Source: Pseudomonas sp. RIT623 (GTDB taxonomy: Bacteria; Pseudomonadota; Gammaproteobacteria; Pseudomonadales; Pseudomonadaceae). From it: 64,000 bases of DNA. The notes under the pieces were generated by a model, which had not been told where the DNA came from, did not search any database, and saw only the letters and a list, made by a program, of their open reading frames with translations. Positions within the stretch are counted from its first letter, which is position 1, and each line of letters begins with the position of its first letter. The position numbers and the translations under genes were made by a program. The stretch lies in contig NZ_SOZA01000028.1 in the NCBI RefSeq assembly GCF_004519305.1, forward strand, positions 1-64,000. The letters run 5' to 3'. This document shows positions 19,501 through 28,246 of the stretch, piece by piece.

Positions 19501-22500
19501 GGCCAGGTACAGCACCGGCGCCAGCACCTTCTGGCCATCGACCACGCGCTCTTCCATCCACACGATGTCATGGGTCAGGGCCGCCACTTGCTGGCTGGTC
19601 AAGCCCACGCCCACGCTCAGGCCCAGGGCGTCCTTGCTGGCCAGGGCGTTGTCCATCAGGTACTTGAACTGCTCGTAGTCGCTGCCCAGGCCATCGGCGA
19701 GGAAACGCTGGCCGGTCTGGGCCCGGACCGCGTCGGCGACCAGGCGCGTCTCGTAGCGCCCGTCACCGAGGCGACGCCAGGCCTTGTCGGCGTCGAAGCC
19801 GAGCTGGCCAAGCATGTAGTCCGAAGCCATGAAGCGGCCCAGGTTGGTCAGTTCGGGGTTGGACTCGACCAGGTAGCTGGCGTTGGGGCTCTGGTTGCGC
19901 ACGAACAAGCCATACTCGCCCTGTGGCAGGCGGAAGCTCGACAGTGCGGTGGGGTCAACGCTCACGAACGGCGCGCCACTGAAGTCCACCGGCACGAAGC
20001 GCACCTGGGTGCTGCCATCGGCAGCGATGGTCTCGATGCGCTTGACGTCCTTGGGCAGCCCTGGGTCGCCCGCCTGGGTGCCCAAGGTGACGCGCACGCC
20101 ACCGGCCGCCGCGGCCGCGCTGTCGATGGCCTTGCCGGTCAGTTGCGCGGTGTTGTGCGCATCCAAAGTACCGTTGACCAGTTCACCGCTGACATTCAAC
20201 GCCACCGTGCCGCCGGCTTGTACCGTACCGGCATAGGCGGTATGGGTGCCGGGCAGGATCCGACTGTTGGGCTTCTCGGACGGATACATGGTCACGGCGG
20301 TTGGGATCGGCGCCTGCTCCTCGATGGGCTTGCCGGCGTTCTGGGCGTTCCAGGCGTTGGTCGCCGCTTCGGTGACGCGGTAGGCCCCCTTGCTCACGCC
20401 GTGCAGCCAATAGCTGACTTCCTCGATGCGGGTATCCAGGGTCTGGCCGCGGTTGTAGAAGTTCTGTGCGGTGGCGCTGAGGTTGCCGTTGGCCGCCAGC
20501 AAGCTCTGGCGGTTGTCGACGGTCTGCGCGTCGAGGGTCAGGTCGCGGTTGGCCAGCAGGCGCGCGGCGGGCGAGTCGCTGACCACCGTGCCTTTGTAGG
20601 TGGTGGTGACAATATAGGAGCCAGTGTGGCTCTTACCGCTACAGTCGGTGCAGTTGATGCGAATGTAGCGGCTGGCGATGGTCTCGCCGGGAACGAACTT
20701 TTCCTTGGCGTTCTCCAGCGAGTCCACCTTGATATCGACACTACCCTCGCTTTCGATGCTACCCGACAGGTTCTGCAGGCTGGCTGCGCGGCCACCGGCA
20801 AGGGCGGCGAAACTCAAGTCGCCTTTGCTGTAGATATCAGCGTATCGGTTGAGCAGGCTGGCGCCACGCAGCTCGAGCGGGCCGCCGGCGAACAGCAGGC
20901 TGTCCTGCTGGTTGCTGATCGCGCCGTCAGCGCGCAGTACAGCCTTGCCCTGGGCGCCCAGGGTGCCTTGGTTGTCGATGCTGGCCGCCCGCACGTCCAG
21001 GGTCTGACTACTGGTCAGGCGCCCACGGTTGCTCAGGTTGCCGCTCAGCTGGATCTCCATCGGCCCAGCGCTGGCGATCCGACCGCCCTCCTGGATCAGG
21101 TCGGCGCCGCTCAGGCGCATGGCCTTCTGGCTGGAGAACAGCCCCTGGTTGACCAGGTTGGCGCTCATCTCCAGGGTCAGCTTGCCGTCGCTGAGCAACT
21201 CGCCGGCATTGACCAGATGGTCGCCGGCCAGGCGCAGGTCGCTGGCGCTGGCGATCCGGTCGCCGGCCCCCAGAGCGATGCTCTGCAGGCCGCTGATATC
21301 CAGTTGGCCATTGGTGTGCCAGGTACCAACAGTGTCGGCGCTGCCGATCGTCCAGGTACCGGAGCCCAGACCCGTCACGCTGCCCTGGCTGCCGCTGAAA
21401 CTGCCGGCGTGCAATACCAGCGCGCCCTGGCCGCCATGCTCCAGCGAGCCTCGCTGGTTGAGCAGCCGCGCCGCGGCGACATCCAGGTCGCTGGCGCCGC
21501 TGGCGATATGCCCGTCACGGTTGTCCAGCTCACCGCTCAGGGTCAGGTGGCTCTTGCTGCCTGCATGGGCGATCAGCCTGCCGTTCTGGCTGTTGTCCAG
21601 GCTCTGGCCATCGACGCCGATGCTTTGGCTGGCTTCGATCAGGCCGTTGCGGTTGATCAACCGCTGCACGGTGAGCTGCTGGTTGCCGGCCAGGCTCGTC
21701 AGGGTACCGCCAGTGTTGTCGGCATCACCCGCCACCAGGGTGATGGCGCCAGCGGTCAGGCTGCCTGCCTGGTTCTCCAGGCGGCCATCGTCGAGCAGCA
21801 GTTCGGCCAACGAACCACCGGCCAGCAGCTTGCCGTGCTGGTTGTGCACGGTGCCCGCCTTGATCAGCAGCCCGCCGCTACCGGCCAGAATCTGGCCGTT
21901 GTCCTGGTTGTCGACGGTGTTGCCGCTCAGCTCAAGACGCGCGCCTAGCACTTGCCCGGCGCGATTGTTCAACAGGCCGGTGCCGGCGTCGAGGCTGACC
22001 GCCTGCGTGCCCACTACCACACCGCTGCGGTTATCGACACTGGCGGCAGCCAGCTGGATGTTCGCCGCCGTGGCCTGCAGGCGCCCGCCCTGGTTGTCCA
22101 ACGCCCCTTCGAGCTTGGCTTGCAACAAACCTTTTTCTGCCACCACCCGGCCATGCTGGCTGTTATCCAGACGCTGGCCGTCAAGGCGGACACTGTCGCC
22201 CAGCATGGCGCCGCCCTGGTTGAGCAGTTCGCCCCCTACCACGTGCAGGTGCGTGCTGGCCTGCAACGTGCCGCCATTGTTGTTCACCTGGTCGGTGGCG
22301 GTGACAGTCGCGGCCCCTTCGTTGGCAACGATGCTGCCGCCTTGGTTATCGAGGTGTCGCAGCGTGGCATCCAAGGTCTTGGCCACCAGGGTCCCGCCCT
22401 GGTTGTTCAGGCCGACAGCCTTCAACTGCTGGTGGCTGGCGGAAACCTTGCCGCCCTGGTTGTTCAATTGGTCGACATCGAAGGTCACCTGGCCGCTGCT

Positions 22501-24006
22501 GGCGATCAGGCCCTTGTCAGTGTTGTTGACTTCACCGGCGGTGACGCTCAGTTGCGCGCCCCCCACCAGTTGCCCACGCTGGTTGTCCAGGCGCTCGCGA
22601 GCGACCACCGTGGTGCTGCCGTCGCTGCTCAGCACGCCGGCCTGGCCGTTTTTCAGCAAACGGCTGGTGACCTCCAGCTTTTTGTCGGCGAGCACCTGGC
22701 CGCCGCGGTTGTCCAGCGTGTCGCTGACCAGCGTCTGGCGTTGCCCCTTCAGGGCGCCGCCCTGGTTCACCAGGGTATCGGCGACCGTGACCGTCAGCGC
22801 GCGGCTGGCGACCACCTGGCCACTGTTGACCAACCCTTGGCTGGTGAGGCTGAGGTCGGCGCTGTCGTTACGGCGCTTGTCGGCCTCGACCCCGGCTTCG
22901 ATCACGCCATGGTTGCGCACCTGGGCGGCATCGACCGTCATCTGTTGTCGCGATGCCAGGCTCTGGCGCACCTCGAGGTCGCCACTGCTGCGCACGGTGG
23001 CGGTGCCAGCGGCGTAGGCGTTGCCCGTCAGCTCAGCCGCGCCAGCCTTGATCTGCAAGTTGCCAGCGGCACTGGCGTTGCCCAGGACCAGCTGGCCACG
23101 GGTGTCGATGTCCAAATCACCGGCGTCGACCGCCATGTCGCCGGCCAGCCGCACCCCCACGCCCTGCTCGGTGCCGACCAGGCGAATCGCCCCGGCGTAC
23201 ATGCCGCCCAACGCGCTGCTGTCGATGGCCAGCGCCGGTGTCGTGCTGCCGTCGTCGGCGCGAGCAGTGGCCTTGAGCGTGTCGGCATCGACATCGTTGC
23301 GGCCGGTGACGATGTCCAGTTGCTGGGCATGCAGCCGGGCATTGATCTTGGCGCTGCGGGTAATCAGCTCGAAGCGTTCGATATTGCTGGCATTGAGCCC
23401 CTTACCTTCGATGGCGATGGCGCCGCCGTCGACCTGGTAGCGCCCCACCTGGCCGTTCTCGATAATCGGCTTGCCGGTGCTGAGAGTGACCCGCGGGGTG
23501 TTGATGAAGCCACAGCCGTCGCAGGTGATGCCATGGGGGTTGGCGACAATCACCCGGGCGCCCTGCCCGGCCACCTCGGTATAGCCACGCAACTGGCTTG
23601 GGTTGGCGCCATTGACCTCGTTGAGGATGGTGCTGGCGGCGCGGCCGTGCAGGTTGGCGTTGCCGAGGATGATCCCGCCCAGCTGGGTCGATTGGGTGCG
23701 TCCGGTGGCATTGTTGAGGATCAGGCCCTCGCGGCCGACGTTGTAGTCGCTGAACTGGTTATGCGACAACCCGCTGGCATTGGGCGCGGCGATGTTGACG
23801 ATAGGCACGCCATTGCCGGCCTGGCCAAGGCTGGTACCCGGGGCACTGACCGCGATGCCGTCGGCCTGGGCCCAGATCGGTTGCCAGAACATGACATTGG
23901 CCATGAGCAACGCCAGGCCGCGCCTGGGCAGGCCGCAGAAGCGCTCACGGGGCTCAGGCGCGGCCGAGGGTTGGCGCGCCAGGAAAGCAAACAGACGTAC
24001 GTCCAT
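16585..24006 (-). CDS. cdiA: CdiA-type filamentous haemagglutinin with HNH-like nuclease C-terminus
   Basis: 2473-residue two-partner-secretion exoprotein acting in contact-dependent growth inhibition. Long signal region (1-48, ending IWAQA); TPS domain about 50-300 with ANPHGITCDGCGFIN (155-169); then many 20-residue FHA-1 repeats of the LDNQGG type; a central non-repeat part with Tyr/Pro-rich stretches (YGLFVRNQSPNASYLVE) as in receptor-binding regions; FHA-2 repeats (AGNDVNLLASKLKAG); a DUF637-like pretoxin part (KGDLGAALKETLSKESLKSA). I see no VENN motif. The last 90 residues look like an HNH/Endonuclease VII-fold nuclease (WGTVRSRFWKNEA, then MELSHEP with His2442, and His2462), possibly Tox-SHH-like. 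It lies 21 bases behind cdiB. Confidence 0.85.
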   Translation of the reverse strand: MDVRLFAFLARQPSAAPEPRERFCGLPRRGLALLMANVMFWQPIWAQADGIAVSAPGTSLGQAGNGVPIVNIAAPNASGLSHNQFSDYNVGREGLILNNATGRTQSTQLGGIILGNANLHGRAASTILNEVNGANPSQLRGYTEVAGQGARVIVANPHGITCDGCGFINTPRVTLSTGKPIIENGQVGRYQVDGGAIAIEGKGLNASNIERFELITRSAKINARLHAQQLDIVTGRNDVDADTLKATARADDGSTTPALAIDSSALGGMYAGAIRLVGTEQGVGVRLAGDMAVDAGDLDIDTRGQLVLGNASAAGNLQIKAGAAELTGNAYAAGTATVRSSGDLEVRQSLASRQQMTVDAAQVRNHGVIEAGVEADKRRNDSADLSLTSQGLVNSGQVVASRALTVTVADTLVNQGGALKGQRQTLVSDTLDNRGGQVLADKKLEVTSRLLKNGQAGVLSSDGSTTVVARERLDNQRGQLVGGAQLSVTAGEVNNTDKGLIASSGQVTFDVDQLNNQGGKVSASHQQLKAVGLNNQGGTLVAKTLDATLRHLDNQGGSIVANEGAATVTATDQVNNNGGTLQASTHLHVVGGELLNQGGAMLGDSVRLDGQRLDNSQHGRVVAEKGLLQAKLEGALDNQGGRLQATAANIQLAAASVDNRSGVVVGTQAVSLDAGTGLLNNRAGQVLGARLELSGNTVDNQDNGQILAGSGGLLIKAGTVHNQHGKLLAGGSLAELLLDDGRLENQAGSLTAGAITLVAGDADNTGGTLTSLAGNQQLTVQRLINRNGLIEASQSIGVDGQSLDNSQNGRLIAHAGSKSHLTLSGELDNRDGHIASGASDLDVAAARLLNQRGSLEHGGQGALVLHAGSFSGSQGSVTGLGSGTWTIGSADTVGTWHTNGQLDISGLQSIALGAGDRIASASDLRLAGDHLVNAGELLSDGKLTLEMSANLVNQGLFSSQKAMRLSGADLIQEGGRIASAGPMEIQLSGNLSNRGRLTSSQTLDVRAASIDNQGTLGAQGKAVLRADGAISNQQDSLLFAGGPLELRGASLLNRYADIYSKGDLSFAALAGGRAASLQNLSGSIESEGSVDIKVDSLENAKEKFVPGETIASRYIRINCTDCSGKSHTGSYIVTTTYKGTVVSDSPAARLLANRDLTLDAQTVDNRQSLLAANGNLSATAQNFYNRGQTLDTRIEEVSYWLHGVSKGAYRVTEAATNAWNAQNAGKPIEEQAPIPTAVTMYPSEKPNSRILPGTHTAYAGTVQAGGTVALNVSGELVNGTLDAHNTAQLTGKAIDSAAAAAGGVRVTLGTQAGDPGLPKDVKRIETIAADGSTQVRFVPVDFSGAPFVSVDPTALSSFRLPQGEYGLFVRNQSPNASYLVESNPELTNLGRFMASDYMLGQLGFDADKAWRRLGDGRYETRLVADAVRAQTGQRFLADGLGSDYEQFKYLMDNALASKDALGLSVGVGLTSQQVAALTHDIVWMEERVVDGQKVLAPVLYLAKVDARNLRGGALVQGRDLELVTGGDLKSVGTLRASKDLSAVVGGSLYQGGLAQANEHLALLAQDSIRNALAGEIRGNQVDLVSLKGDIVNDRTATQVSVGAGSATRVDAGAMISGRTGVNLDAAGDLTNKGRISSGGDLSAKAGGDINLLAVQDRTVTREALRRGLRTEETVTQLGSSLEAAGNMTLQAGHDLYVEASTAKAGKNLEASAVGDISLVAGVDSHDIDSRSKKGKKKVHEVEEHSRLVAAGLSAGENLDVVAGNDVNLLASKLKAGDEAYVYAGNDLNLIAGQERDYTLYDMKKKGGWGAKQTQRDEVTQVTHVGSEITSGGDLRLVSKGDQLYQVAKLDSGGDLILHSGGDITFAAVKDLHQESHEKSKSDAGWFSMKGKGSTDETLRQTQMQAKGELVINAVGAIHADVRQINQKTVSESIDSMVKADPSLAWLKQLEAQGGVDWRQVEEIHTSFKYANSGLGPAAQLAIAIMMAAVMGPAGFGLSGVPLAGATSLATTGAVSTINNKGDLGAALKETLSKESLKSAATAMAVAGALQFADEKWFKAGDAANNGAVNIENGQALPVASTPDNVLTWSNAPDVALRAGGRAVINGSISTAINGGSLKDNLLGSLAGEASTVAMATGFKWVGDKTISFESGSLPKIVSHAIVGGLIAQATGGDFKTGAAAAGLNEAMVNALSSAAQGNEQVHMMLSQLTGLVAAAAVNGELEKGVQVAQSATEYNHYLHRKNAEAFAKAIIDACTKVPKECKGDASKVSQQDLLDALEVSAQHGKGIETLNPQAKLLVDQFRKDFKVDDDLFKYTESEQERLDVEHKFELAGAVLTLGRSLAGGGGRSILSSIKSWFGVGEATAAPIVKNGWKVGEDVYANTAKGTPPTWGTVRSRFWKNEASVPGAAEKYGEANLERMRKGTAPQRYNADKGGMESMELSHEPIPARDGGKNFVPRWPQDHAAVDPYRRPGY

Positions 24007-24027
24007 GTAGGTACTCGCGAATCAGGT

Positions 24028-25734
24028 TCAGATGAAGAAGTCGAGGCGGAAGAACACCGGGCGTTCTTTCTCGGTGAGCACCCCAGGGCGCTCCAGGGTA
24101 TGGGCGAAGGTCACACTGGTGCCGACGTGCTCGCCACGGGCGAACAGTTCCAGCGAGTGGCTGCTGGCGCGGCCGTGGTACGCCCCGTTGTAGCGATCAT
24201 TGCTGATCACCCCCAGGTCGTAGCCCAGCCCCAGGCCGTATTGGTTGAACACCGGACGCAGAGGCGCCCAGCCCACTTGGCGGGTCCAGCGCAGGTCACT
24301 GCGCCAGTAGCCGCCACTGTCCCCCGACAGCGACTGCTCGCGCAGGCCACGCACCGAGGCCAGGCCGCCCAGGCTGATGCGCTGGGGGCTGAACAACACG
24401 TCTTCGCTGTGCTGACCGGTGGCCATGCTGCTCAGGTTCAGTTGTTCGCCCCACAGGTCGAACGCCTGCACGAAGCTGACGGTGGCGCTGTACTTGCGAT
24501 ACCGCGCCACCGGCTCACCTGGCCGTGGGTGGCCGTTATCCTGGGCATCGAAGGCGCCGATGCCCTCCTGCACGCCAAGGTCGAGGTTGACGAAGGCATT
24601 GCCCAGGCGACGGCCGTGGTTGATCCCGAACTGGGCTTCGCTCAGGCGGTTGCTGCTGCCGCGCAGGCGGCTGGACTCGATGTAGTTGTTGGTGCGCAAG
24701 TGCGAGAGGCCAGCGCTCAGCGAGGTCTTGCTGGTGCTGTCGCGATGGACGACCCGTTCGGCGCGGACCTGGTGGCTCTGGCTGTCGCCGCTCTGCTTGA
24801 ATTCGTGGCCCTGGGCGAAGATCGGCGAGCGGTACTCGGTCTCGCTGTAGCTGTAGCTGAAGTTCCACCAGCCCCAGGGGAGGTTGTAGGAGAGCATGCC
24901 GTTCTTCGAGCCCTGGGTGTGGTCACTGACCACATCGTGGCCACCGCGCAGCACCAACTGGTCGGCCAGGCCAAGCGGGCTGTCCCACTCCAGGCCCAGG
25001 TTGAGCATCTGCTCGCCGGTACTGGGCTGGCCCTCATTGTTGCGCGACAACGAAGCGCGCCAAGGCTTGCTGGCCTGGTTGCGCACTCGCACCTCGGTAC
25101 CGCCCACCTCGTGCCCGGGGGTCAATTCCATTTGCGCCTGGTTGGATGGCAACCGATTGAGCTGGTCGACCATCTGTTCGATTTCCCGCAGGTTCAACGA
25201 CTGCCCGGCGCTGCCTGGAAAGGTCATGCCCAGTTCACGCTCGGTCAAACCGCTGCCCGACTCCAGGCGCAGCCCTTCCAGACGCCCTTCCACCACCAGC
25301 ACCCGCAGGTGGCCGCCGGCCAGGTCCTGTTGGGGCAGGTAGGCACGGCTGGTGACCATGCCACGGTCCAGGTACAGGTCGGTCAAGGCTCGCAGCAGGT
25401 CGTTGAGCCGCGACAGTGGCAGGCATTGGCCAACAAACGGCTTGATCACCCGGTCGCGTTCGACCTGGGACAGGCTGACGGCGCCCTTGAGCTCGATGCT
25501 GCGCACATCGACGCAACGCTTGTCCTCGCGCTGGGGCTGCGGTGTCGAGTCTTGCGCCTTGCCTGGCAAGTTGCGCAGCTCCTCGAGGCGACGCTGCTGC
25601 TCTTCGAGCAGACGGTTCTGCCGCTCGCGGATCAGGTCCTGATCACCGGGCGAGGCCAGTGCGTCGGGACTGAAGACACTGCAAAACAAGATACACAGGG
25701 CAAAACCATGCGCATGGCGAGAACTGAGCGCCAT
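24028..25734 (-). CDS. cdiB: CdiB/ShlB-type two-partner secretion outer-membrane transporter
   Basis: 568-residue TpsB outer-membrane protein that exports CdiA. Signal peptide about 1-27; a charged linker (RERQNRLLEEQQRRLEELR) as in ShlB/FhaC proteins; two POTRA domains about 70-225 (SIELKGAVSLSQVER; RVLVVEGRLEGLRLE); then a 16-strand barrel ending in an aromatic FFRLDFFI, as outer-membrane proteins do. LASVRGLRE carries the VRGL motif of the conserved barrel loop L6. The ATG at 25734 has AAGGA seven bases upstream. It is the first gene of the cdiBAI operon, with the promoter at 25767-25811. Confidence 0.92.
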   Translation of the reverse strand: MALSSRHAHGFALCILFCSVFSPDALASPGDQDLIRERQNRLLEEQQRRLEELRNLPGKAQDSTPQPQREDKRCVDVRSIELKGAVSLSQVERDRVIKPFVGQCLPLSRLNDLLRALTDLYLDRGMVTSRAYLPQQDLAGGHLRVLVVEGRLEGLRLESGSGLTERELGMTFPGSAGQSLNLREIEQMVDQLNRLPSNQAQMELTPGHEVGGTEVRVRNQASKPWRASLSRNNEGQPSTGEQMLNLGLEWDSPLGLADQLVLRGGHDVVSDHTQGSKNGMLSYNLPWGWWNFSYSYSETEYRSPIFAQGHEFKQSGDSQSHQVRAERVVHRDSTSKTSLSAGLSHLRTNNYIESSRLRGSSNRLSEAQFGINHGRRLGNAFVNLDLGVQEGIGAFDAQDNGHPRPGEPVARYRKYSATVSFVQAFDLWGEQLNLSSMATGQHSEDVLFSPQRISLGGLASVRGLREQSLSGDSGGYWRSDLRWTRQVGWAPLRPVFNQYGLGLGYDLGVISNDRYNGAYHGRASSHSLELFARGEHVGTSVTFAHTLERPGVLTEKERPVFFRLDFFI

Positions 25735-25766
25735 TGGCCCATCCTTGGAAAGTGCGTGAAAAGGGC

Positions 25767-25811
25767 CGCGATATTATTTAGACATCATCTTGACGTCAAA
25801 TTAATATCGCG
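25767..25811 (-). promoter_or_regulatory. cdiBA promoter inside a 10-bp inverted repeat
   Basis: On the minus strand TTGACG (25794-25799) and TAATAT (25771-25776) stand 17 bases apart, a near-consensus sigma-70 promoter; the start of RNA would be about 30 bases before cdiB. A perfect inverted repeat CGCGATATTA (25767-25776) / TAATATCGCG (25802-25811) encloses both boxes, one arm covering the -10, as an operator would. Confidence 0.75.
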
Positions 25812-25835
25812 ACACCACCTCCCATGCGCGCCGGC

Positions 25836-28049
25836 CTACAACCGCCAGTCCAGGCTGACCATCAGCGTGCGCGGCTCCCCCATGTAGACCCCGTTGTAGA
25901 AGCCGACATTATTGAAGTAATGCTGGTCGAACAGGTTCTTCACGTTGACCGACGCCGACAGGTGCTCGTCGAAGTGATAGCGCCCCATCAGCCCGACCAC
26001 GGCGAACGCCTGCTGGGTGATACGGTCGGGGGTGGTGACGATATTGCCCTTGGCGTCGCGGCCAATCGGGCGCCGCCCGGCACCGTAGGTGTCGCTCTGC
26101 CAGTCGAGGCTGCCGCCCACTGTCAGCTTCGGCGACAAGTTGTACGTACTGGACAAGCGCACCAGGTTCAGCGGTTGTTCGGTGTTCTTGCGAGTCTTGT
26201 CGCCACTGGCGGCATGGGTATAGCTGTAACCCAGGCTCATCTGCCAGTCAGGCAGGATTTCGCCGGCCAGCTCGGCCTCGAAGCCCTCCACCACCACGCC
26301 CTTGCCACCAGACTTGTAGTACTGCTGACCATTGGGCCCGAGCGGCACCGAGTCATCGAGCTCGGGGACATTGTCCTGCTTGCTGCGGTACACCGCGGTG
26401 CTCAGGTGCGCGCGGTCGTCGAACAGGCTGCCCTTAAGGCCCACTTCGTAGACCTTGCCGACAATCGGCTCGAGGAACTTGTCGCTGACATCCTTGCGCG
26501 TCTGCGGATTGAAGATATCGGTATAGCTGGCATACACCGTGTACTGCTCGGTCAGGTCGTAGAGCACCCCGGCATAGGGCGTCCACTGGTCGTTCTGGGT
26601 CTGCTGGCTGCGGCTGGCGCGGGTCAGGTTGAGGTTGGCATCGTAGTTCCAGCTACGGCTTTCGCTCTCCCAACTGCCGTAGCGGCTGCCGAGCACGAAG
26701 TGCAGACGGTCGGTGGGGTTGAGCCGCGTGGCCAGGTAGCCGGCCTTCTGCCGGGTATACGAGCGCGAGGCGTCCAGGCCACTGTCGAGGTCACCGAACT
26801 TGGGGATCGCGCCCATGTACTTCCAGTCGGCGATCTTGCTGTAGCCCGGCGGGTCGCTGCGGCCGGTGTAGAACGGCGAGGTGCTGCTGAGCTTGGAAAT
26901 CCCGTAGCCGACCATGAAGTCATGGCTGCGGCCGAACAGCGCATAAGGGCCGGCCAGGTTGAAGTCCACCGCGCTCATCCGCTCCTGTCCGGAGAAATGC
27001 GAGGTCCAGGCATTCATGCCACTGCGGTCGGCGGCAGGGAAACCATTGCCACCGTAGTACACCTTGCCGTCACTGTCGCTACGGCGCTGGGTGTAGGCGG
27101 CCTTGAGCAGCCAAGCGTCGCCCAGGCGCTGATCCAGGGTGGCGAACACGGTCTGGTCCTTCAGCGGCCAGGACGACCACGGGGTCGCCAGGTTGGTCGA
27201 GCGCGCCATTCGCGCCTTGCCCCCCTCGGCGTTCCAGTACGGCACGGTGCCCCAGGACGCGCCCTGTACATGCTTGTTCTGATAGTCGTAGCCAACCGCC
27301 AGCACGGTGCTGTCGGTCAGGTCCGCCTCGAGGATGCCGTAGGCCACTTCGCGCTGGCTGGCGTACTTGTCCATGAACGACTGGCTGTCGCGGTAGGCCA
27401 GCACGGTACGCCCGCGCAAGCGCCCTTCCCACCCCAGCGGCCCGCCGACATCGAGGTAGCCACGGTAGTTGTCGTAGCTGCCAGCACTCACCCCGGTCTG
27501 TACCGCCAGTTGCGCGGTCGGGCGCTTGCGCACCATGGCGATGGTTCCGGAGGGGTCGCCCGCGCCAGTGGTCAGGCCAGTGGCGCCACGCACCACCTCG
27601 ATACGGTCGTAGATGATGGTATCGGAATCGGACTTGAGCCCGGAGAAGGTATTGAGCATTCCGTCGATCTGGAAGTTGTTGATCGCGTAGCCCCGGGAAT
27701 AATAAGCAGGACGCTCCGAGTCACTGCGCTTGACGGTGACGCCTGTGACCTGGGCCATGGCTTCGGAAAGCGAGTCGAGGCGAAAGTCATCGAGCTGCTG
27801 GCGGGTGAGCACCGAGACCGACTGCGGTGTGTCCTTGATCGACAAGTTCAGGCGCGTGGCCGCGCTCATGCTGCCGGTGGTGTATGAGCCGGTGTGCTCC
27901 GTGGTGCTGCCCAGGCCCTGGGCGAGAATCTCGGTGGCACCTAACTCCAGAACACCGTCCTCGGCCTCTTCAGCCAGGACCAATGGGCTGATCACGGTGG
28001 TACACAGACCCAGGGCCAGGGTCATTGAACGGCTGGTGGGCGCGAACAT
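25836..28049 (-). CDS. TonB-dependent siderophore receptor
   Basis: Outer-membrane receptor of 737 residues (from the ATG at 28049, AAGGAG/AAAGG upstream; the frame is open to 28109). Signal peptide ending near PLVLAEEA. The plug domain has DTPQSVSVLTRQQLDDF, IDGMLNTFSG and the conserved VEVVRG-like IEVVRGATGLTTGAGDPSG; the rest is the 22-strand barrel, ending in LMVSLDWRL with an aromatic next to last part, as is usual. It resembles receptors for hydroxamate siderophores (FhuE, FpvB, FoxA). No N-terminal signalling domain of the FpvA/FecA type and no sigma/anti-sigma pair nearby, so control is probably by Fur directly. The ligand cannot be assigned. Confidence 0.9.
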   Translation of the reverse strand: MFAPTSRSMTLALGLCTTVISPLVLAEEAEDGVLELGATEILAQGLGSTTEHTGSYTTGSMSAATRLNLSIKDTPQSVSVLTRQQLDDFRLDSLSEAMAQVTGVTVKRSDSERPAYYSRGYAINNFQIDGMLNTFSGLKSDSDTIIYDRIEVVRGATGLTTGAGDPSGTIAMVRKRPTAQLAVQTGVSAGSYDNYRGYLDVGGPLGWEGRLRGRTVLAYRDSQSFMDKYASQREVAYGILEADLTDSTVLAVGYDYQNKHVQGASWGTVPYWNAEGGKARMARSTNLATPWSSWPLKDQTVFATLDQRLGDAWLLKAAYTQRRSDSDGKVYYGGNGFPAADRSGMNAWTSHFSGQERMSAVDFNLAGPYALFGRSHDFMVGYGISKLSSTSPFYTGRSDPPGYSKIADWKYMGAIPKFGDLDSGLDASRSYTRQKAGYLATRLNPTDRLHFVLGSRYGSWESESRSWNYDANLNLTRASRSQQTQNDQWTPYAGVLYDLTEQYTVYASYTDIFNPQTRKDVSDKFLEPIVGKVYEVGLKGSLFDDRAHLSTAVYRSKQDNVPELDDSVPLGPNGQQYYKSGGKGVVVEGFEAELAGEILPDWQMSLGYSYTHAASGDKTRKNTEQPLNLVRLSSTYNLSPKLTVGGSLDWQSDTYGAGRRPIGRDAKGNIVTTPDRITQQAFAVVGLMGRYHFDEHLSASVNVKNLFDQHYFNNVGFYNGVYMGEPRTLMVSLDWRL

Positions 28050-28122
28050 CGCTGCCTTTCTCCTTGTTCGATTCGAGGGTGTCCTTGCCTGCCGGTGAAA
28101 GGCAGCCATAGGAGAACGATTC

Positions 28123-28141
28123 GCTAATGCGAAACATTATC
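28123..28141 (-). promoter_or_regulatory. Fur box of the siderophore receptor gene
   Basis: Minus-strand 19-mer beginning GATAATG and ending GCATTAGC matches 14 of the 19 positions of the classical Fur consensus GATAATGATAATCATTATC. It lies about 75 bases before the receptor start, as expected for an iron-repressed promoter. The rest of 28050-28246 shows no gene. Confidence 0.75.
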
Positions 28142-28246
28142 GAATAAAGGAAAGTTCAGCCATTTTCGATTTTTTGGATTGTCTTCACGACCTTGGGCTG
28201 CTGCGCAGCCCTGGTTATCGAACTAATCCAACGCAACGCGGAACAC

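Noticed and set aside
18115..25887. Very long plus-strand open frames (1277 and 1311 codons) opposite cdiA and cdiB
   Set aside because: They mirror the third-position bias of the real minus-strand genes, have His/Gln/Val-rich nonsense composition and no ribosome sites; CdiA and CdiB are clear on the other strand.
25824..27887. 687-codon plus-strand frame opposite the TonB receptor
   Set aside because: Shadow of the receptor gene with no recognisable domain.
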